Assembly: GCF_021534965.1 (NCBI RefSeq)
Contig: NZ_CP091037.1
Coordinates: 3,293,501 to 3,357,500 of the forward strand
From: Muricauda sp. SCSIO 65647
Lineage (GTDB): Bacteria > Bacteroidota > Bacteroidia > Flavobacteriales > Flavobacteriaceae
Length of the DNA stretch: 64,000 nucleotides
Direction of reading: 5' to 3'
Shown: positions 18,248 to 27,009 of the stretch, in pieces
Numbering within the stretch: the stretch's first letter is position 1
Layout of the letters: every line of letters begins with the position of its first letter
The notes under the pieces: generated by a model
Database searches by the model: none
The model's input: the letters and a program-made list of their open reading frames with translations, nothing else
Told to the model about the DNA's origin: nothing
Position numbers and translations under genes: made by a program

Positions 18248-18340
18248 TAACGCCTAACGCCTAACGCCTAACGCCTAACGCCTAACGCCTAACGCCTACC
18301 GTCCACCGTCTACAGCCTACCGTCTACAGCCTACCGTCTA
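18248..18340. repeat. Heptamer tandem array 1
   Basis: Thirteen consecutive 7-base units: seven TAACGCC (18248-18296), then TACCGTC, CACCGTC, TACAGCC, TACCGTC, TACAGCC, TACCGTC (18297-18338). Consensus TAMHGYC. The array begins a few bases past the stop of the minus-strand membrane-protein gene at 18346. The same heptamer family recurs at 52.6-52.8 kb. Confidence 0.85.
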
Positions 18341-18345
18341 AACCT

Positions 18346-18663
18346 TTAAGGAATAAAAGTAAACCAATTTTGAAAATGTTTGCCCAACAAAGGCAATGTT
18401 GTTTCTTTATTGCCCAAGGCGGCCGTCAAACCAAACACCAATGCCGTGATATAAACTACGTACAAAATTAACCAAGAATAACCTGAGAACGAATAGGTCA
18501 ACACAATGGCCAGCGCATGAAAAATAAGGTGTATGCCAAAGGCCTGTCGGGCATGAAACCGGGCAAAGGCATGTTTGGGTTCAGCGTTCATGCTGATGGC
18601 GATCAGGGCACCCACCAAGGTAATGTAGCTGATAATCGCGGTAGATTTTCCAGCAGGTTTCAA
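18346..18663 (-). CDS. Small polytopic membrane protein (DUF4870/Tic20-like)
   Basis: 105 residues with three to four hydrophobic helices and a conserved-looking HAFARFHARQAFGIH segment after the first helix, the hallmark of DUF4870/Tic20-like small membrane proteins. Function unknown. Its start overlaps the stop of the dihydroorotase-like gene by four bases (ATGA), so it belongs to that minus-strand operon. Heptamer array 1 starts just beyond its stop codon. Confidence 0.7.
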   Translation of the reverse strand: MKPAGKSTAIISYITLVGALIAISMNAEPKHAFARFHARQAFGIHLIFHALAIVLTYSFSGYSWLILYVVYITALVFGLTAALGNKETTLPLLGKHFQNWFTFIP

Positions 18664-19916
18664 TTCAAGACCATTTTGCCATTGTTGATACTGCCATAGA
18701 CCAAACCTTTGATCTTCTTGTTCAAAAAGATACTGTTTTTTGAAGTGGAACCAATGTGTCCGGTACTGAACACATATTCTTCATCAGGGTCAAAAAGTGT
18801 AAGATTGGCGGGTTCTCCCTCTTTTAGTTTGGGTGTTTTGACGTGGAACCTTTCCCGACCTTTTGTAAGTAGTTTAACGGTTTCTTCAGTGTCAAGTAAG
18901 GCATTAAGACCGCCGAATGCACTTTCAAGTCCGATGGTACCGAAATCGGCATTATCAAATTCTACCCGTTTTTCTTCAATGTCAATAGGGGTGTGGTCGC
19001 TGGTCACAAAATCTATCGTACCGTTCTTCAGGCCTTTCAATAGGGCCTGGGCATCTTGCTTTTGCCGAATAGGGGGCTTTGTTTTGAAATTGGTATCAAA
19101 GGTTTCCAGTTCCTTATCCGTAAAAAACAAATTGTGGATGGGTACACTGCAAGTGACATCGAGTCCTTTCTTTTTGGCCTCTGCGATGAGTTTTATTGAA
19201 CCAATGCTCGATACGGTCGGAATATGTAATTTTCCTCCTGTGTATTCCAGCAAAAACAAATCCCGAGCAATTTGGAGTTCTTCCGCCAATGCCGGAACGC
19301 CTTTCAAACCCAGTCGTGTCGATACCTCGCCCTCATGTACATTGCCATGGGCGGCGATTGATGTGTCTTGGGGAAAAGAACAGACCAAACCTCCAAAATT
19401 TTGGGCATACAACAATGCTATCTTCATTAGATTGGCATCAGCGATAGACTTTTTGTAATCATAGAAACCCACGGCTCCGGCATTGTGCATATCGTACAGT
19501 TCAGCCAAATGTTCACCCTTTCCAGCTTGGGTCAGATTTCCTAGCGGATAGAGGTTGGTGACCTTTCCATTGCCCCTTTCCTTTAAAAACACGATGTCAG
19601 AGCTGGTGTCTGGTGTCGGCGATGTGTTGGTGTTCAGCAGAATGTCGGTAAAACCACTTTTTGCAGCCACTTCTAGACCGTTCGTAATCGTCTCGCGTTC
19701 TTCAAAACCTGGTTCACCGAAAGCAACACTGCTATCGAACCAACCAACTGATAGATGTAAATTGTGGCGTTCGATAATTTGTGTATTTCTTCCAACAGAT
19801 ATCTTGGCAGCTATTTTTTCAATGGTCCCCTTTTTTACCAGAACATCACGTTTCTTAAGATGCAATGAAGTGTTGCCGGGGTCAATTAAGGTTGCAGACT
19901 TGATTAGAATGCTCAT
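18660..19916 (-). CDS. Dihydroorotase-like protein lacking metal ligands
   Basis: 418 residues from ATG 19916; an upstream in-frame extension lies within the preceding gene and is not used. Global pattern is amidohydrolase/dihydroorotase (GLKGVPALAEELQIARD, PPIRQKQDAQALLKGLKNGTIDFVTSDHTPID). But the HxH motif of active enzymes (DxHxHLRxPG) reads DSSVAFGEPG at 61-70, so both histidines are replaced (S63, A65), and the later HxxH becomes HIPT. It is probably a non-catalytic PyrC-prime type protein, as known from Pseudomonas where it scaffolds aspartate transcarbamoylase, or it has a new activity. Coupled by ATGA overlaps to both neighbours. Confidence 0.8.
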   Translation of the reverse strand: MSILIKSATLIDPGNTSLHLKKRDVLVKKGTIEKIAAKISVGRNTQIIERHNLHLSVGWFDSSVAFGEPGFEERETITNGLEVAAKSGFTDILLNTNTSPTPDTSSDIVFLKERGNGKVTNLYPLGNLTQAGKGEHLAELYDMHNAGAVGFYDYKKSIADANLMKIALLYAQNFGGLVCSFPQDTSIAAHGNVHEGEVSTRLGLKGVPALAEELQIARDLFLLEYTGGKLHIPTVSSIGSIKLIAEAKKKGLDVTCSVPIHNLFFTDKELETFDTNFKTKPPIRQKQDAQALLKGLKNGTIDFVTSDHTPIDIEEKRVEFDNADFGTIGLESAFGGLNALLDTEETVKLLTKGRERFHVKTPKLKEGEPANLTLFDPDEEYVFSTGHIGSTSKNSIFLNKKIKGLVYGSINNGKMVLN

Positions 19917-21832
19917 GGGATAAGTTTTTGTATGAACACTTCCATAAGGGCGAAAAACAGTGCTAAAATAACAAACCATTTCCAATACGAAGTGATATTA
20001 TTTTGGGCGTTCAAAGTTTCAAAGGCTTCTTCAAGATTGTCAGTTTTCACCACAGCTGGGGTTTCAGGCAGTTCTTGGTACCTCAAAAGACTTTCTGATC
20101 TGGGGTAATTAAAACTTATCATGCCCACATTTTCTTTCCCGTTACGAATGGTATAGGTACCTGCTCTGGTCAGGTTGCCATCAAAGTATAAAGTGGTCTT
20201 GTTGGCAAATGAGCGTTGTCTCGGAATGAATTCCTCATCGTCTCGTACCAGTTTTAAGATATTGTCAGATATGGTGCTCACGGGCATATCGATTTGTGAT
20301 GTTTGGCCCAAGGTTTCATATAGGCTGGGTTCTTTTAAACTGGCAACGGCCATATTGTAAAATATCGGTACGATCAAGGGAGAGCTTTTAAAATTGGTGT
20401 TGTCGGCCTGTAAGGGTGTGGTAAAAACGTAGGCACCATCGGTTCCGACCAAAAAGGAATCGTTGCCATCATAACGCAGTATCGATGTGGCCAAACCCTT
20501 TGTTCGATAATATCCCATGACCTTCGGATATTGAAAATTGGATACTTCCCTTTCAAAAACGTTTGCTAGTATCGGGTGCTGAAAACTGATGCTTGATATA
20601 TTTTTTTCGATTGGGACCCATGCTGTGAAACGCATGCTGCCGATACCTAAAAGCAATGGGCCATAACTGTCCATGTCAGCCTCTTTTGGGGGTATTATGA
20701 CCAAGCTGCCCCCATTGCCCTTAAAACTTTTGAGCACTTGTGAAAGACTTTGGGGAATATCGGTAAGGGCATCCAAAACGATGATATTTTGGCGTTCGAT
20801 CAAACTGTAGTCCAACTGTTGCAGCGTTGAGATCGTCAAGTTGAACTCATCATCGGTATAGATACGTCTCAGATATTCGGTATCGGTGTTCGAAATGACC
20901 AGCACATCGATTTTTTTACGTTTACCAATAGTGAAATAAAAGGTGTTGTCGTATGATAGGTTGGTATCGTTGATCTCAATGCGACCATTGAGGTCTTCAC
21001 CGGTGGGAATCGAAAATACCACTTCAGAGACAGGATTTTCACCAAATTCGACCGCTGTTTTTGCAATCAGGGTATCGTTGTCAAAAAGGGCTATGGGCAA
21101 ATTGGCATCGTGTTTTCCCGATAAAAATACGGTGAGATCGGTCTGTGAAAGGCGGTTGTTTTCAGCCACCCTTATCGAATCGATGGAAACGTTCGAAATG
21201 CTTTCAGGACGCATATTGACCATGAACTGCCGATGATTTGAAATACTGTCGGAAAACGCCCCTAGGTTATGCTGAAAATCTGAGATGAGCACCAAGTTTT
21301 TGCTGTTGCCCCCGTTGTTTGAAAATAGGGTGTTCGCCTTTAACAAAATATCGCTGAACCGAAGCTGTTCAGTGGTTACGTCGATAGATAACAATTCATT
21401 TTTATGGTCACCCGTTGAGATATTGGAATAGGTATCGCTATTGGTGAAAAGGCTGAACTGGGTTTTTGCATCAATATTTTTCAGCAGGTCTTGTATGGCC
21501 CTTTCCAAGAGGGATGAACCGTTGCTTTGGGCCTGCATGCTGAATGAATTGTCTAAATAAACTATCGTTTCTTTAGGGGACAAAGCCGTTTTTTTGGCAG
21601 AAAAAGGTTTTGCAAAGGCAATGACCAGTGCTGCCAATAAACCTAGACGGGCAAGCAGTAACAACCACTTTTTAAGAACGCTGCTCTTTCGTGATTCCGA
21701 TACCACTTTCTGCAACATGGCCACATTGGTAAAAGGTGTTTTTTTGAACCGGCGTAATTGAAAAAGGTGGACAATGATAGGAATCAGAAGAAGAAGTAGG
21801 GCCCAAAGTAGTGCTGGATGTTCGAACTGCAT
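19913..21832 (-). CDS. BatA-like membrane protein with VWA domain
   Basis: 639 residues. The N-terminus (FEHPALLWALLLLLIPIIVHLFQLRRFKKTPF) is the BatA/aerotolerance-regulator N-terminal domain with a membrane helix, followed by a second helix and a von Willebrand A domain whose MIDAS motif DNSFS (DxSxS) is intact. A final helix (YWKWFVILALFFALMEVFIQK) anchors the C-terminus. Large periplasmic middle part. Such proteins are linked to stress tolerance or to surface structures in Bacteroidota; function here unknown. ATG 21832 preferred to TTG 21838. Stop overlaps the dihydroorotase-like start. Confidence 0.85.
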   Translation of the reverse strand: MQFEHPALLWALLLLLIPIIVHLFQLRRFKKTPFTNVAMLQKVVSESRKSSVLKKWLLLLARLGLLAALVIAFAKPFSAKKTALSPKETIVYLDNSFSMQAQSNGSSLLERAIQDLLKNIDAKTQFSLFTNSDTYSNISTGDHKNELLSIDVTTEQLRFSDILLKANTLFSNNGGNSKNLVLISDFQHNLGAFSDSISNHRQFMVNMRPESISNVSIDSIRVAENNRLSQTDLTVFLSGKHDANLPIALFDNDTLIAKTAVEFGENPVSEVVFSIPTGEDLNGRIEINDTNLSYDNTFYFTIGKRKKIDVLVISNTDTEYLRRIYTDDEFNLTISTLQQLDYSLIERQNIIVLDALTDIPQSLSQVLKSFKGNGGSLVIIPPKEADMDSYGPLLLGIGSMRFTAWVPIEKNISSISFQHPILANVFEREVSNFQYPKVMGYYRTKGLATSILRYDGNDSFLVGTDGAYVFTTPLQADNTNFKSSPLIVPIFYNMAVASLKEPSLYETLGQTSQIDMPVSTISDNILKLVRDDEEFIPRQRSFANKTTLYFDGNLTRAGTYTIRNGKENVGMISFNYPRSESLLRYQELPETPAVVKTDNLEEAFETLNAQNNITSYWKWFVILALFFALMEVFIQKLIP

Positions 21833-21943
21833 TCCCAATACGATTGGCCAAATATACTAATTTGGCATTAGCGGTTTGCAGGCTTTATGAGTTTATTAAG
21901 GGAAAGGTTGACATACTTCCCTTTTTGACCACGGTAATAGTGG

Positions 21944-22939
21944 CTAACAAAAGAAAAAGTAATCTTTCATCGGTTGTTGTTTCAATTTGTCGAAGTACGT
22001 CCGAATTTCTTGCTGCGCTATTTCATTGGCCACGGTAACGATGCTCTGTGGTTTTTTTAGGTCTGTAAGCACTGAAAAGTGTGACAGCTCCTTTCCATAT
22101 ATTTTTTTGTTGATTTTCTTCGGATTGTCACAGAGCCAAGTGAACCCGACCTCTTTTTCCAACAACTTTTTTGCAATGGTTTTTCCTTTGAATCCGGCGC
22201 CCCATATGACCAAAGAACAAGTTGGGTCATGGTTCAACTTTAGAAAATAGTGCAGTTTGATATCTAAAAAATAGTTTTGGGCATAGTGTTCATGGGTACG
22301 CGAGGTACGGGTATCATAGTCACGCCAAAGGTGCAATACTTCTGAACAGGGAATGATTTTCAACCCCTGTTCATAAAACCGAAAGGTCAGGTCATAGTCT
22401 TCGGGGTAACGGTCGGGTCGAAAGGCGCCCGAGGCCTCAAAATTGTCGCGATGCACCATCCAGCAAGGGGAGGGGATCACACACTCTTTATAGATTTCAG
22501 AAAAGTTTGTGCCCTGGGCGGTCAATTCGTTCAACCATTTGGCATAACGGTCATAGCCATCACTGATGCCCCGATCTGAAAAATACCTGACCTGCCCCAC
22601 GGCCACATGGCCCTTTCCACGGTTGTGAAGCGATTCAACCATCATTTGCAATCGATTGGGTACCATGATATCGTCAGAGTCCATACGCGTGATGAATTGC
22701 CCTGAACTATGTTGATAAGCGGTACGCAGTGCGGGAATTATGCCATTCCCCTTGTTTTTAAATACCTTGATCCTGTCATCCTTCGAGGCATACGAGGCAA
22801 CCAATTCATAACTGGCATCAGATGAATGGTCGTCAACGGCCAACACTTCCCAATCACTGTGTGTTTGTGCCAAAATACTGTCTAAACATTCCCGTAAGAA
22901 GGGGACCGTATTTTTAAAGGGAATCAAGACACTGACCAT
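21944..22939 (-). CDS. Glycosyltransferase family 2 with C-terminal nucleotide-binding-like domain
   Basis: 331 residues. GT-A fold: VSVLIPFKN start, DD at 36-37, and the DxD-type metal site DSDD at 88-91, then a DYDLTFRFYEQG acceptor-loop region. After about residue 240 a separate segment SLVIWGAGFKGKTIAKKLLEKE looks like a Rossmann glycine-rich loop, suggesting an extra NAD(P)- or nucleotide-sugar-binding domain. Cytoplasmic. It lies three bases upstream (in map order) of the membrane protein at 22943, on the same strand. Glycan product unknown. Confidence 0.85.
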   Translation of the reverse strand: MVSVLIPFKNTVPFLRECLDSILAQTHSDWEVLAVDDHSSDASYELVASYASKDDRIKVFKNKGNGIIPALRTAYQHSSGQFITRMDSDDIMVPNRLQMMVESLHNRGKGHVAVGQVRYFSDRGISDGYDRYAKWLNELTAQGTNFSEIYKECVIPSPCWMVHRDNFEASGAFRPDRYPEDYDLTFRFYEQGLKIIPCSEVLHLWRDYDTRTSRTHEHYAQNYFLDIKLHYFLKLNHDPTCSLVIWGAGFKGKTIAKKLLEKEVGFTWLCDNPKKINKKIYGKELSHFSVLTDLKKPQSIVTVANEIAQQEIRTYFDKLKQQPMKDYFFFC

Positions 22940-22942
22940 GGT

Positions 22943-23914
22943 TCAGCTCAAAAGGGAATATGAAATGAGCAATTTTTCGTTGTGTTTCCAATGAATCCAA
23001 CCTTTACCGACCTTTTTGAAATCGTCGTTCCAGAGCTCGACCTGCATCCAATCATCTTTGATCAATATAGGGCGCAGAAAAGAGTAGGGCATCTTGATCT
23101 CACTTGCCTGTTCAAAAGGCCGTGCCCTGACTTTTTCTTCGGAATCGGGGGGAAATTCGACCGAATGCACCTTTAGCAAAAACTCGGGCCACAGCATGAC
23201 CTTGCCATCATACTTATTCACAAAAGCCGTCTGTCGGGTCTGTGTGTTCACGACCACTTCTGCAAATTCCCTCCCTAAAGAAACCATTTGAAAATATAAT
23301 AGGTCATAATCAAGTTTCATATGCTCGGGCACCAGCCAAGGGGGTGCTTGGGCAATGTCAAAGCCACCGTGCTCCAACGGTTTGAAAACTATACTATCGG
23401 TGGGTGAATGTTCCATCACCGACTTTTCGAGGTTTATATTTCCGTAGAAGTACAATACGGGCCTTTGATGCAAATTGGGAGTGAAAAAGCCCAGCCCTGG
23501 ATCTTTTTTTATGGGCCGCGAAGAGATTTTTGGCACTTTGGCCAGGGCCAATATTTTTTCAGTGTCAACAGGTGCAGTGGGCTTCATTGGCTTTTCTTTC
23601 TGCTCAATGGGTTGGGCTTGCTTACGTTTTTGGTATTGGATCCTGAAATACAGAAAACAGGCCACCAGCAACACGCTTAGCACAACGTTGGCCCAGACAA
23701 TGGCTTTGTGTTTGGCATAATAGGTGATGAAGAAAGAAGCTATGAACGCAATGCCGGCAAATAAAACGCCGTAGCCCAACACAATGGCACCAGCTGCCAA
23801 CATTTGCCCCTTACCGGCGTCAATCCATTTTGCGAAGAGCAATCCGACCAAAAAAAAGGCCAAGAGCATCAGCAAATTGAAAAGGAGATTGGCCGGTTTG
23901 AACAATTTTTTCAT
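22943..23914 (-). CDS. Membrane protein of unknown function
   Basis: 323 residues: three N-terminal membrane helices (about 10-30, 38-63, 70-92), a K/P/Q-rich linker, then a soluble domain of about 200 residues ending in WMQVELWNDDFKKVGKGWIHWKHNEKLLISYSLLS, which looks like an SH3-type barrel. Not recognised. It is sandwiched in a tight minus-strand set: its ATG overlaps the SGNH hydrolase stop by four bases and the glycosyltransferase follows after three. The context suggests an envelope role. Confidence 0.65.
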   Translation of the reverse strand: MKKLFKPANLLFNLLMLLAFFLVGLLFAKWIDAGKGQMLAAGAIVLGYGVLFAGIAFIASFFITYYAKHKAIVWANVVLSVLLVACFLYFRIQYQKRKQAQPIEQKEKPMKPTAPVDTEKILALAKVPKISSRPIKKDPGLGFFTPNLHQRPVLYFYGNINLEKSVMEHSPTDSIVFKPLEHGGFDIAQAPPWLVPEHMKLDYDLLYFQMVSLGREFAEVVVNTQTRQTAFVNKYDGKVMLWPEFLLKVHSVEFPPDSEEKVRARPFEQASEIKMPYSFLRPILIKDDWMQVELWNDDFKKVGKGWIHWKHNEKLLISYSLLS

Positions 23915-24609
23915 CGGTCTGTTTTTAAGGTCTCTTGAATGGCCTTTTCGACCAATTTTTCCATAATGGCGTATCCTTTTTTGGTAGGATGTACTTCATC
24001 GCCCGCCAGTTCTTTGGGCAGCCCGTTGCGGTCATCGGCCATGGCCGAGAAATAATCTAAGTACACCACCCCCTTTTCTTGGGCCATTTTCTTCAGCATG
24101 CCGTTCAGTTTAGGAATCTTGATATTGGGCTGCAATCCAGGTCGCCACGGATAATCGTAGGCCGGAAGCACAGAAGAGACAATAGGTTTGATACCATTGG
24201 CCAATGCCAGTTCGACCATTGAGCATATATTGCCATAGATCTGATCTAAGGTCATCGGCCCCGTATTGCCCGCAATATCGTTGGTGCCTGCCAATAGTAC
24301 CACAACCTTCGGCCGTAGGTCGATGACATCTTGTCGAAAGCGCAATAGCATCTGTGGGGTCGTTTGCCCACTGATGCCCCGGTTGACGTAGGGCTTTCCT
24401 TCGAAAAAATCAGGATTGGCCACAGACCAGCCCTCTGTAATCGAATTGCCCATAAAGACAATTCGGTTTTCATCTTCACCCATTGCTTTCAAGGTGGCGT
24501 TCGCTTCTTTATACTTTTCAAGATTGGGCCAGTCTTGTGCCGTGGAGTTCATCATTGGAAAAAATAACAAGATTAACGGGAGTTTTGTCAATAGCGATCG
24601 AGTTTTCAT
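23911..24609 (-). CDS. Secreted SGNH/GDSL hydrolase
   Basis: 232 residues with a signal peptide (about 1-24, ending NSTAQ). Block I is FMGNSITEGW with nucleophile S56, block III is GTNDIAGN and block V is DEVHPTKKGY carrying the catalytic Asp and His. This is the PAF-acetylhydrolase/rhamnogalacturonan acetylesterase-like branch: an exported esterase that removes acetyl or acyl groups, often from glycans. Four-base overlap with the downstream membrane protein. The nearby NagX-like acyltransferase and GH20-like enzyme make an acetylated amino-sugar substrate plausible. Confidence 0.88.
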   Translation of the reverse strand: MKTRSLLTKLPLILLFFPMMNSTAQDWPNLEKYKEANATLKAMGEDENRIVFMGNSITEGWSVANPDFFEGKPYVNRGISGQTTPQMLLRFRQDVIDLRPKVVVLLAGTNDIAGNTGPMTLDQIYGNICSMVELALANGIKPIVSSVLPAYDYPWRPGLQPNIKIPKLNGMLKKMAQEKGVVYLDYFSAMADDRNGLPKELAGDEVHPTKKGYAIMEKLVEKAIQETLKTDR

Positions 24610-24674
24610 ATGTTCTTGTATTAGCTACATAGTTAAAAGTAGGTTTAAATAGAGATGAAAACAATTTTCTTTTT

Positions 24675-25847
24675 TCAAAGCTTTAATTTGAATCCTTTTT
24701 TTTCAAACCAACCTGTAAGCCATACCACAGCTAGGGCAAATAAAAAGGAAACCAATAGCCCCAACATGCCGTCATTCAAAAAATTGGGCAAACGTATGTT
24801 GCTGATCTGTCTGATCGGATAAACAAAGTAGGGTATAAGATAGCAAGTAAGTGTTGCGGTACCGGCGGCACGTATGGGCAGCGCCCAACGGGTTATCTTT
24901 TTTATGTCGGCAATGTAATACAGAAGTGCAAAGGTGAAAAAGCCGATGGCCGAACAGATGGCCAGCCAAGAAGGGGTGGCCCCCAATTTTGAAATGCCCC
25001 ATTCGGGCCGTGTCATGAAGCCAAAAAGCAGGTTCAAGAGACCAAAAAATGCTAAGGCCAAAAGACCCCAACTGACTTTCTTTTTGGCAAGATGTGAAAA
25101 GAGTACCGTGGCCATTACCCCGGCGGCCGTGAAAGCGGGAATGGTACCCGAAAACAGCACGGAAAAATAATGCCATACCGATGGTAACCACAAGGGAGTA
25201 TCAGAAGAAGCGATAACCGATAAGATATTGAATAACAACCAGATCACAACGACCCATACCCATCTTCCTTTTGTGACCAAAAACAATAGGGCATTGGCCA
25301 GATAGGCCCAACCAATCAATCCCAGTATGCCCCACCATGACGTTTGCATCCGTTGTTCACCCTGTGGTCCGCCTTTATACACCAAGGCCAATATCAGCAG
25401 TATCAAAACACCCACGGCTTGAAGGGGGCGGTGCCATTTTGGCGGTAACGGACTTCTTTTCCAATCCATCCAAATTAAACATACCCCTAGGGCCATGAAG
25501 AAGCACCATCCATATTTTCCAAGCGGTATAGACGGGTCGTGCGCCATTTCGTAGTTGACCATGAACACGCCTATTAGCAGCAAAGAAAAGGAGCGAACCA
25601 AGATGTGCCATGCGATGGCCGTTTTTGAATGCCCTTTTTTCAAACGGCTGTTGATGGCATGGGGGATGCTCAAACCAACAATAAAGAGAAACAGCGGAAA
25701 AATAATATCCGAAAATCCCAAATAATCTTCACCTGTCTTTGCATGCTCTAGCCACTTGGGCACATTTGTCAGGGTCCAAAAATCATTGACCCAAATCATA
25801 AGAAGCATGGTCAGTGCCCTTAGAATATCAATGGATGCTATGCGCAT
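24675..25847 (-). CDS. NagX/HGSNAT-like membrane acyltransferase (DUF5009)
   Basis: 390 residues with about ten membrane helices. The start RIASIDILRALTMLLMIWVND and the SDIIFPLFLFIVGLSIPHAI loop are typical of the DUF5009 family related to heparan-alpha-glucosaminide N-acetyltransferase, which moves an acetyl group from acetyl-CoA across a membrane to glucosamine. An outer-face amino-sugar acetylation role is therefore plausible in the inner membrane. It lies 37 bases downstream of the GH20-like gene and is probably in the same transcript. Confidence 0.85.
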   Translation of the reverse strand: MRIASIDILRALTMLLMIWVNDFWTLTNVPKWLEHAKTGEDYLGFSDIIFPLFLFIVGLSIPHAINSRLKKGHSKTAIAWHILVRSFSLLLIGVFMVNYEMAHDPSIPLGKYGWCFFMALGVCLIWMDWKRSPLPPKWHRPLQAVGVLILLILALVYKGGPQGEQRMQTSWWGILGLIGWAYLANALLFLVTKGRWVWVVVIWLLFNILSVIASSDTPLWLPSVWHYFSVLFSGTIPAFTAAGVMATVLFSHLAKKKVSWGLLALAFFGLLNLLFGFMTRPEWGISKLGATPSWLAICSAIGFFTFALLYYIADIKKITRWALPIRAAGTATLTCYLIPYFVYPIRQISNIRLPNFLNDGMLGLLVSFLFALAVVWLTGWFEKKGFKLKL

Positions 25848-25884
25848 GTTTTTATATTGGTCAGATTGGTTAAAGATGTATTAG

Positions 25885-27009
25885 CTATTGGGTATTAACG
25901 TTTTCCCTTTCTTTTATGGCCGATGTCATGGCCCTGAAGGTCAATACAGGGCTATGGCCCCTTTCATTCAATTTATGGGAGGGATCTTTATATGCCTTCA
26001 TAAACTGTTCGGCAGAAGACCAGTAGGTGTGCATGACCCCTAAGAACCGATCGGCCATTTTTTTGGTGGAATTCGCCTTGAGATCAGCTATCATTTGAAC
26101 TTGGTCACTGGCCACTTTGGGCAGTCGCCAAGGGCAGGCGATCACATCAAAACCTTTTGTGGCAAAATAGGCGGGCGTGGGATCTGCCCTTTCATAATGC
26201 CAATCGGTGATGACCACATCTTTCGGAATCATATCGATGGCTCGCGCGGTGTTGTTCATACTGGCTTCCCACATACCTATACCTGTTTCTGCGCCATCTA
26301 TGAGGCGGTCACCCCAAATCCATAAACGAGTATCCGTTTCAGCCAAATGATCGCGAATTTTGCGTACTTCGTCAGCAAAGAGCCTTGCCGGATCAAGCCC
26401 TCTGCATCGGGGGCAATCTTCATGGGCAAGGTAAAACACTTCATCCATGCCCGCATGAAAGGTCTTTGCCTCGAATACCGCTACGATCTCATCGACCAAA
26501 TCAAAGACAACTTCGTGCACTTCTGGATGTAGCGGACAATAACTTTTGCAATACAGCCCATCGTCATTGGGCCATTCATATTTTTCTGGGAGTTTGATAT
26601 TTGGGGTCTCATCGAATTCGGGATATACTTCCAACAGTTTAGAAGCCTTTGAATGCCAGCTTTGGTGCCCCAATAGGTTTACCTGCGGAATGATTTCAAT
26701 GCCGACTTCCCTGCACGCATTCACCAATTTCTTGACTTGCTCTTTGCGCAACGGATTTTCACCTATAAGCTCGGGCCGCGATTCATATTCATACCGGTAA
26801 TCGATACGCAACACCAAAGTATTGATGCCATTAGGGGCCAATTCATTCTTCGCAAAATCGATAAAACCATCGAGCGACTGTGGTTGTGGAGCGGCTATAC
26901 AGAGACCCTTGACCTGAAAAGGTTCTTGGCCTTGCAAACCGATCGACAGAAAGAAAAAGCACAATAGTGAAATAAGGTTGGATGGAATGGAATTGTTCAT
27001 GGTTGTCAT
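25885..27009 (-). CDS. Exported GH20-like (beta-N-acetylhexosaminidase-like) hydrolase
   Basis: 374 residues from ATG 27009, which overlaps the upstream stop (ATGA). A signal peptide (ending GLQGQ) is followed by a TIM-barrel-like domain; HAGMDEVF at about 187-192 resembles the GH20 HxGxDE motif, where the Asp-Glu pair supports substrate-assisted catalysis, and EIIPQVNLLGHQSWH resembles the earlier GH20 strand. It is shorter than typical GH20 enzymes and contains CPRCRG next to the active site. Likely periplasmic or surface action on hexosamine-containing glycans, but substrate unproven. Confidence 0.8.
   Translation of the reverse strand: MTTMNNSIPSNLISLLCFFFLSIGLQGQEPFQVKGLCIAAPQPQSLDGFIDFAKNELAPNGINTLVLRIDYRYEYESRPELIGENPLRKEQVKKLVNACREVGIEIIPQVNLLGHQSWHSKASKLLEVYPEFDETPNIKLPEKYEWPNDDGLYCKSYCPLHPEVHEVVFDLVDEIVAVFEAKTFHAGMDEVFYLAHEDCPRCRGLDPARLFADEVRKIRDHLAETDTRLWIWGDRLIDGAETGIGMWEASMNNTARAIDMIPKDVVITDWHYERADPTPAYFATKGFDVIACPWRLPKVASDQVQMIADLKANSTKKMADRFLGVMHTYWSSAEQFMKAYKDPSHKLNERGHSPVLTFRAMTSAIKERENVNTQ

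Noticed and set aside
18248-18340. CRISPR array
   Set aside because: Units are 7 bases with no spacers and no cas genes in the window; it is a heptamer tandem repeat.
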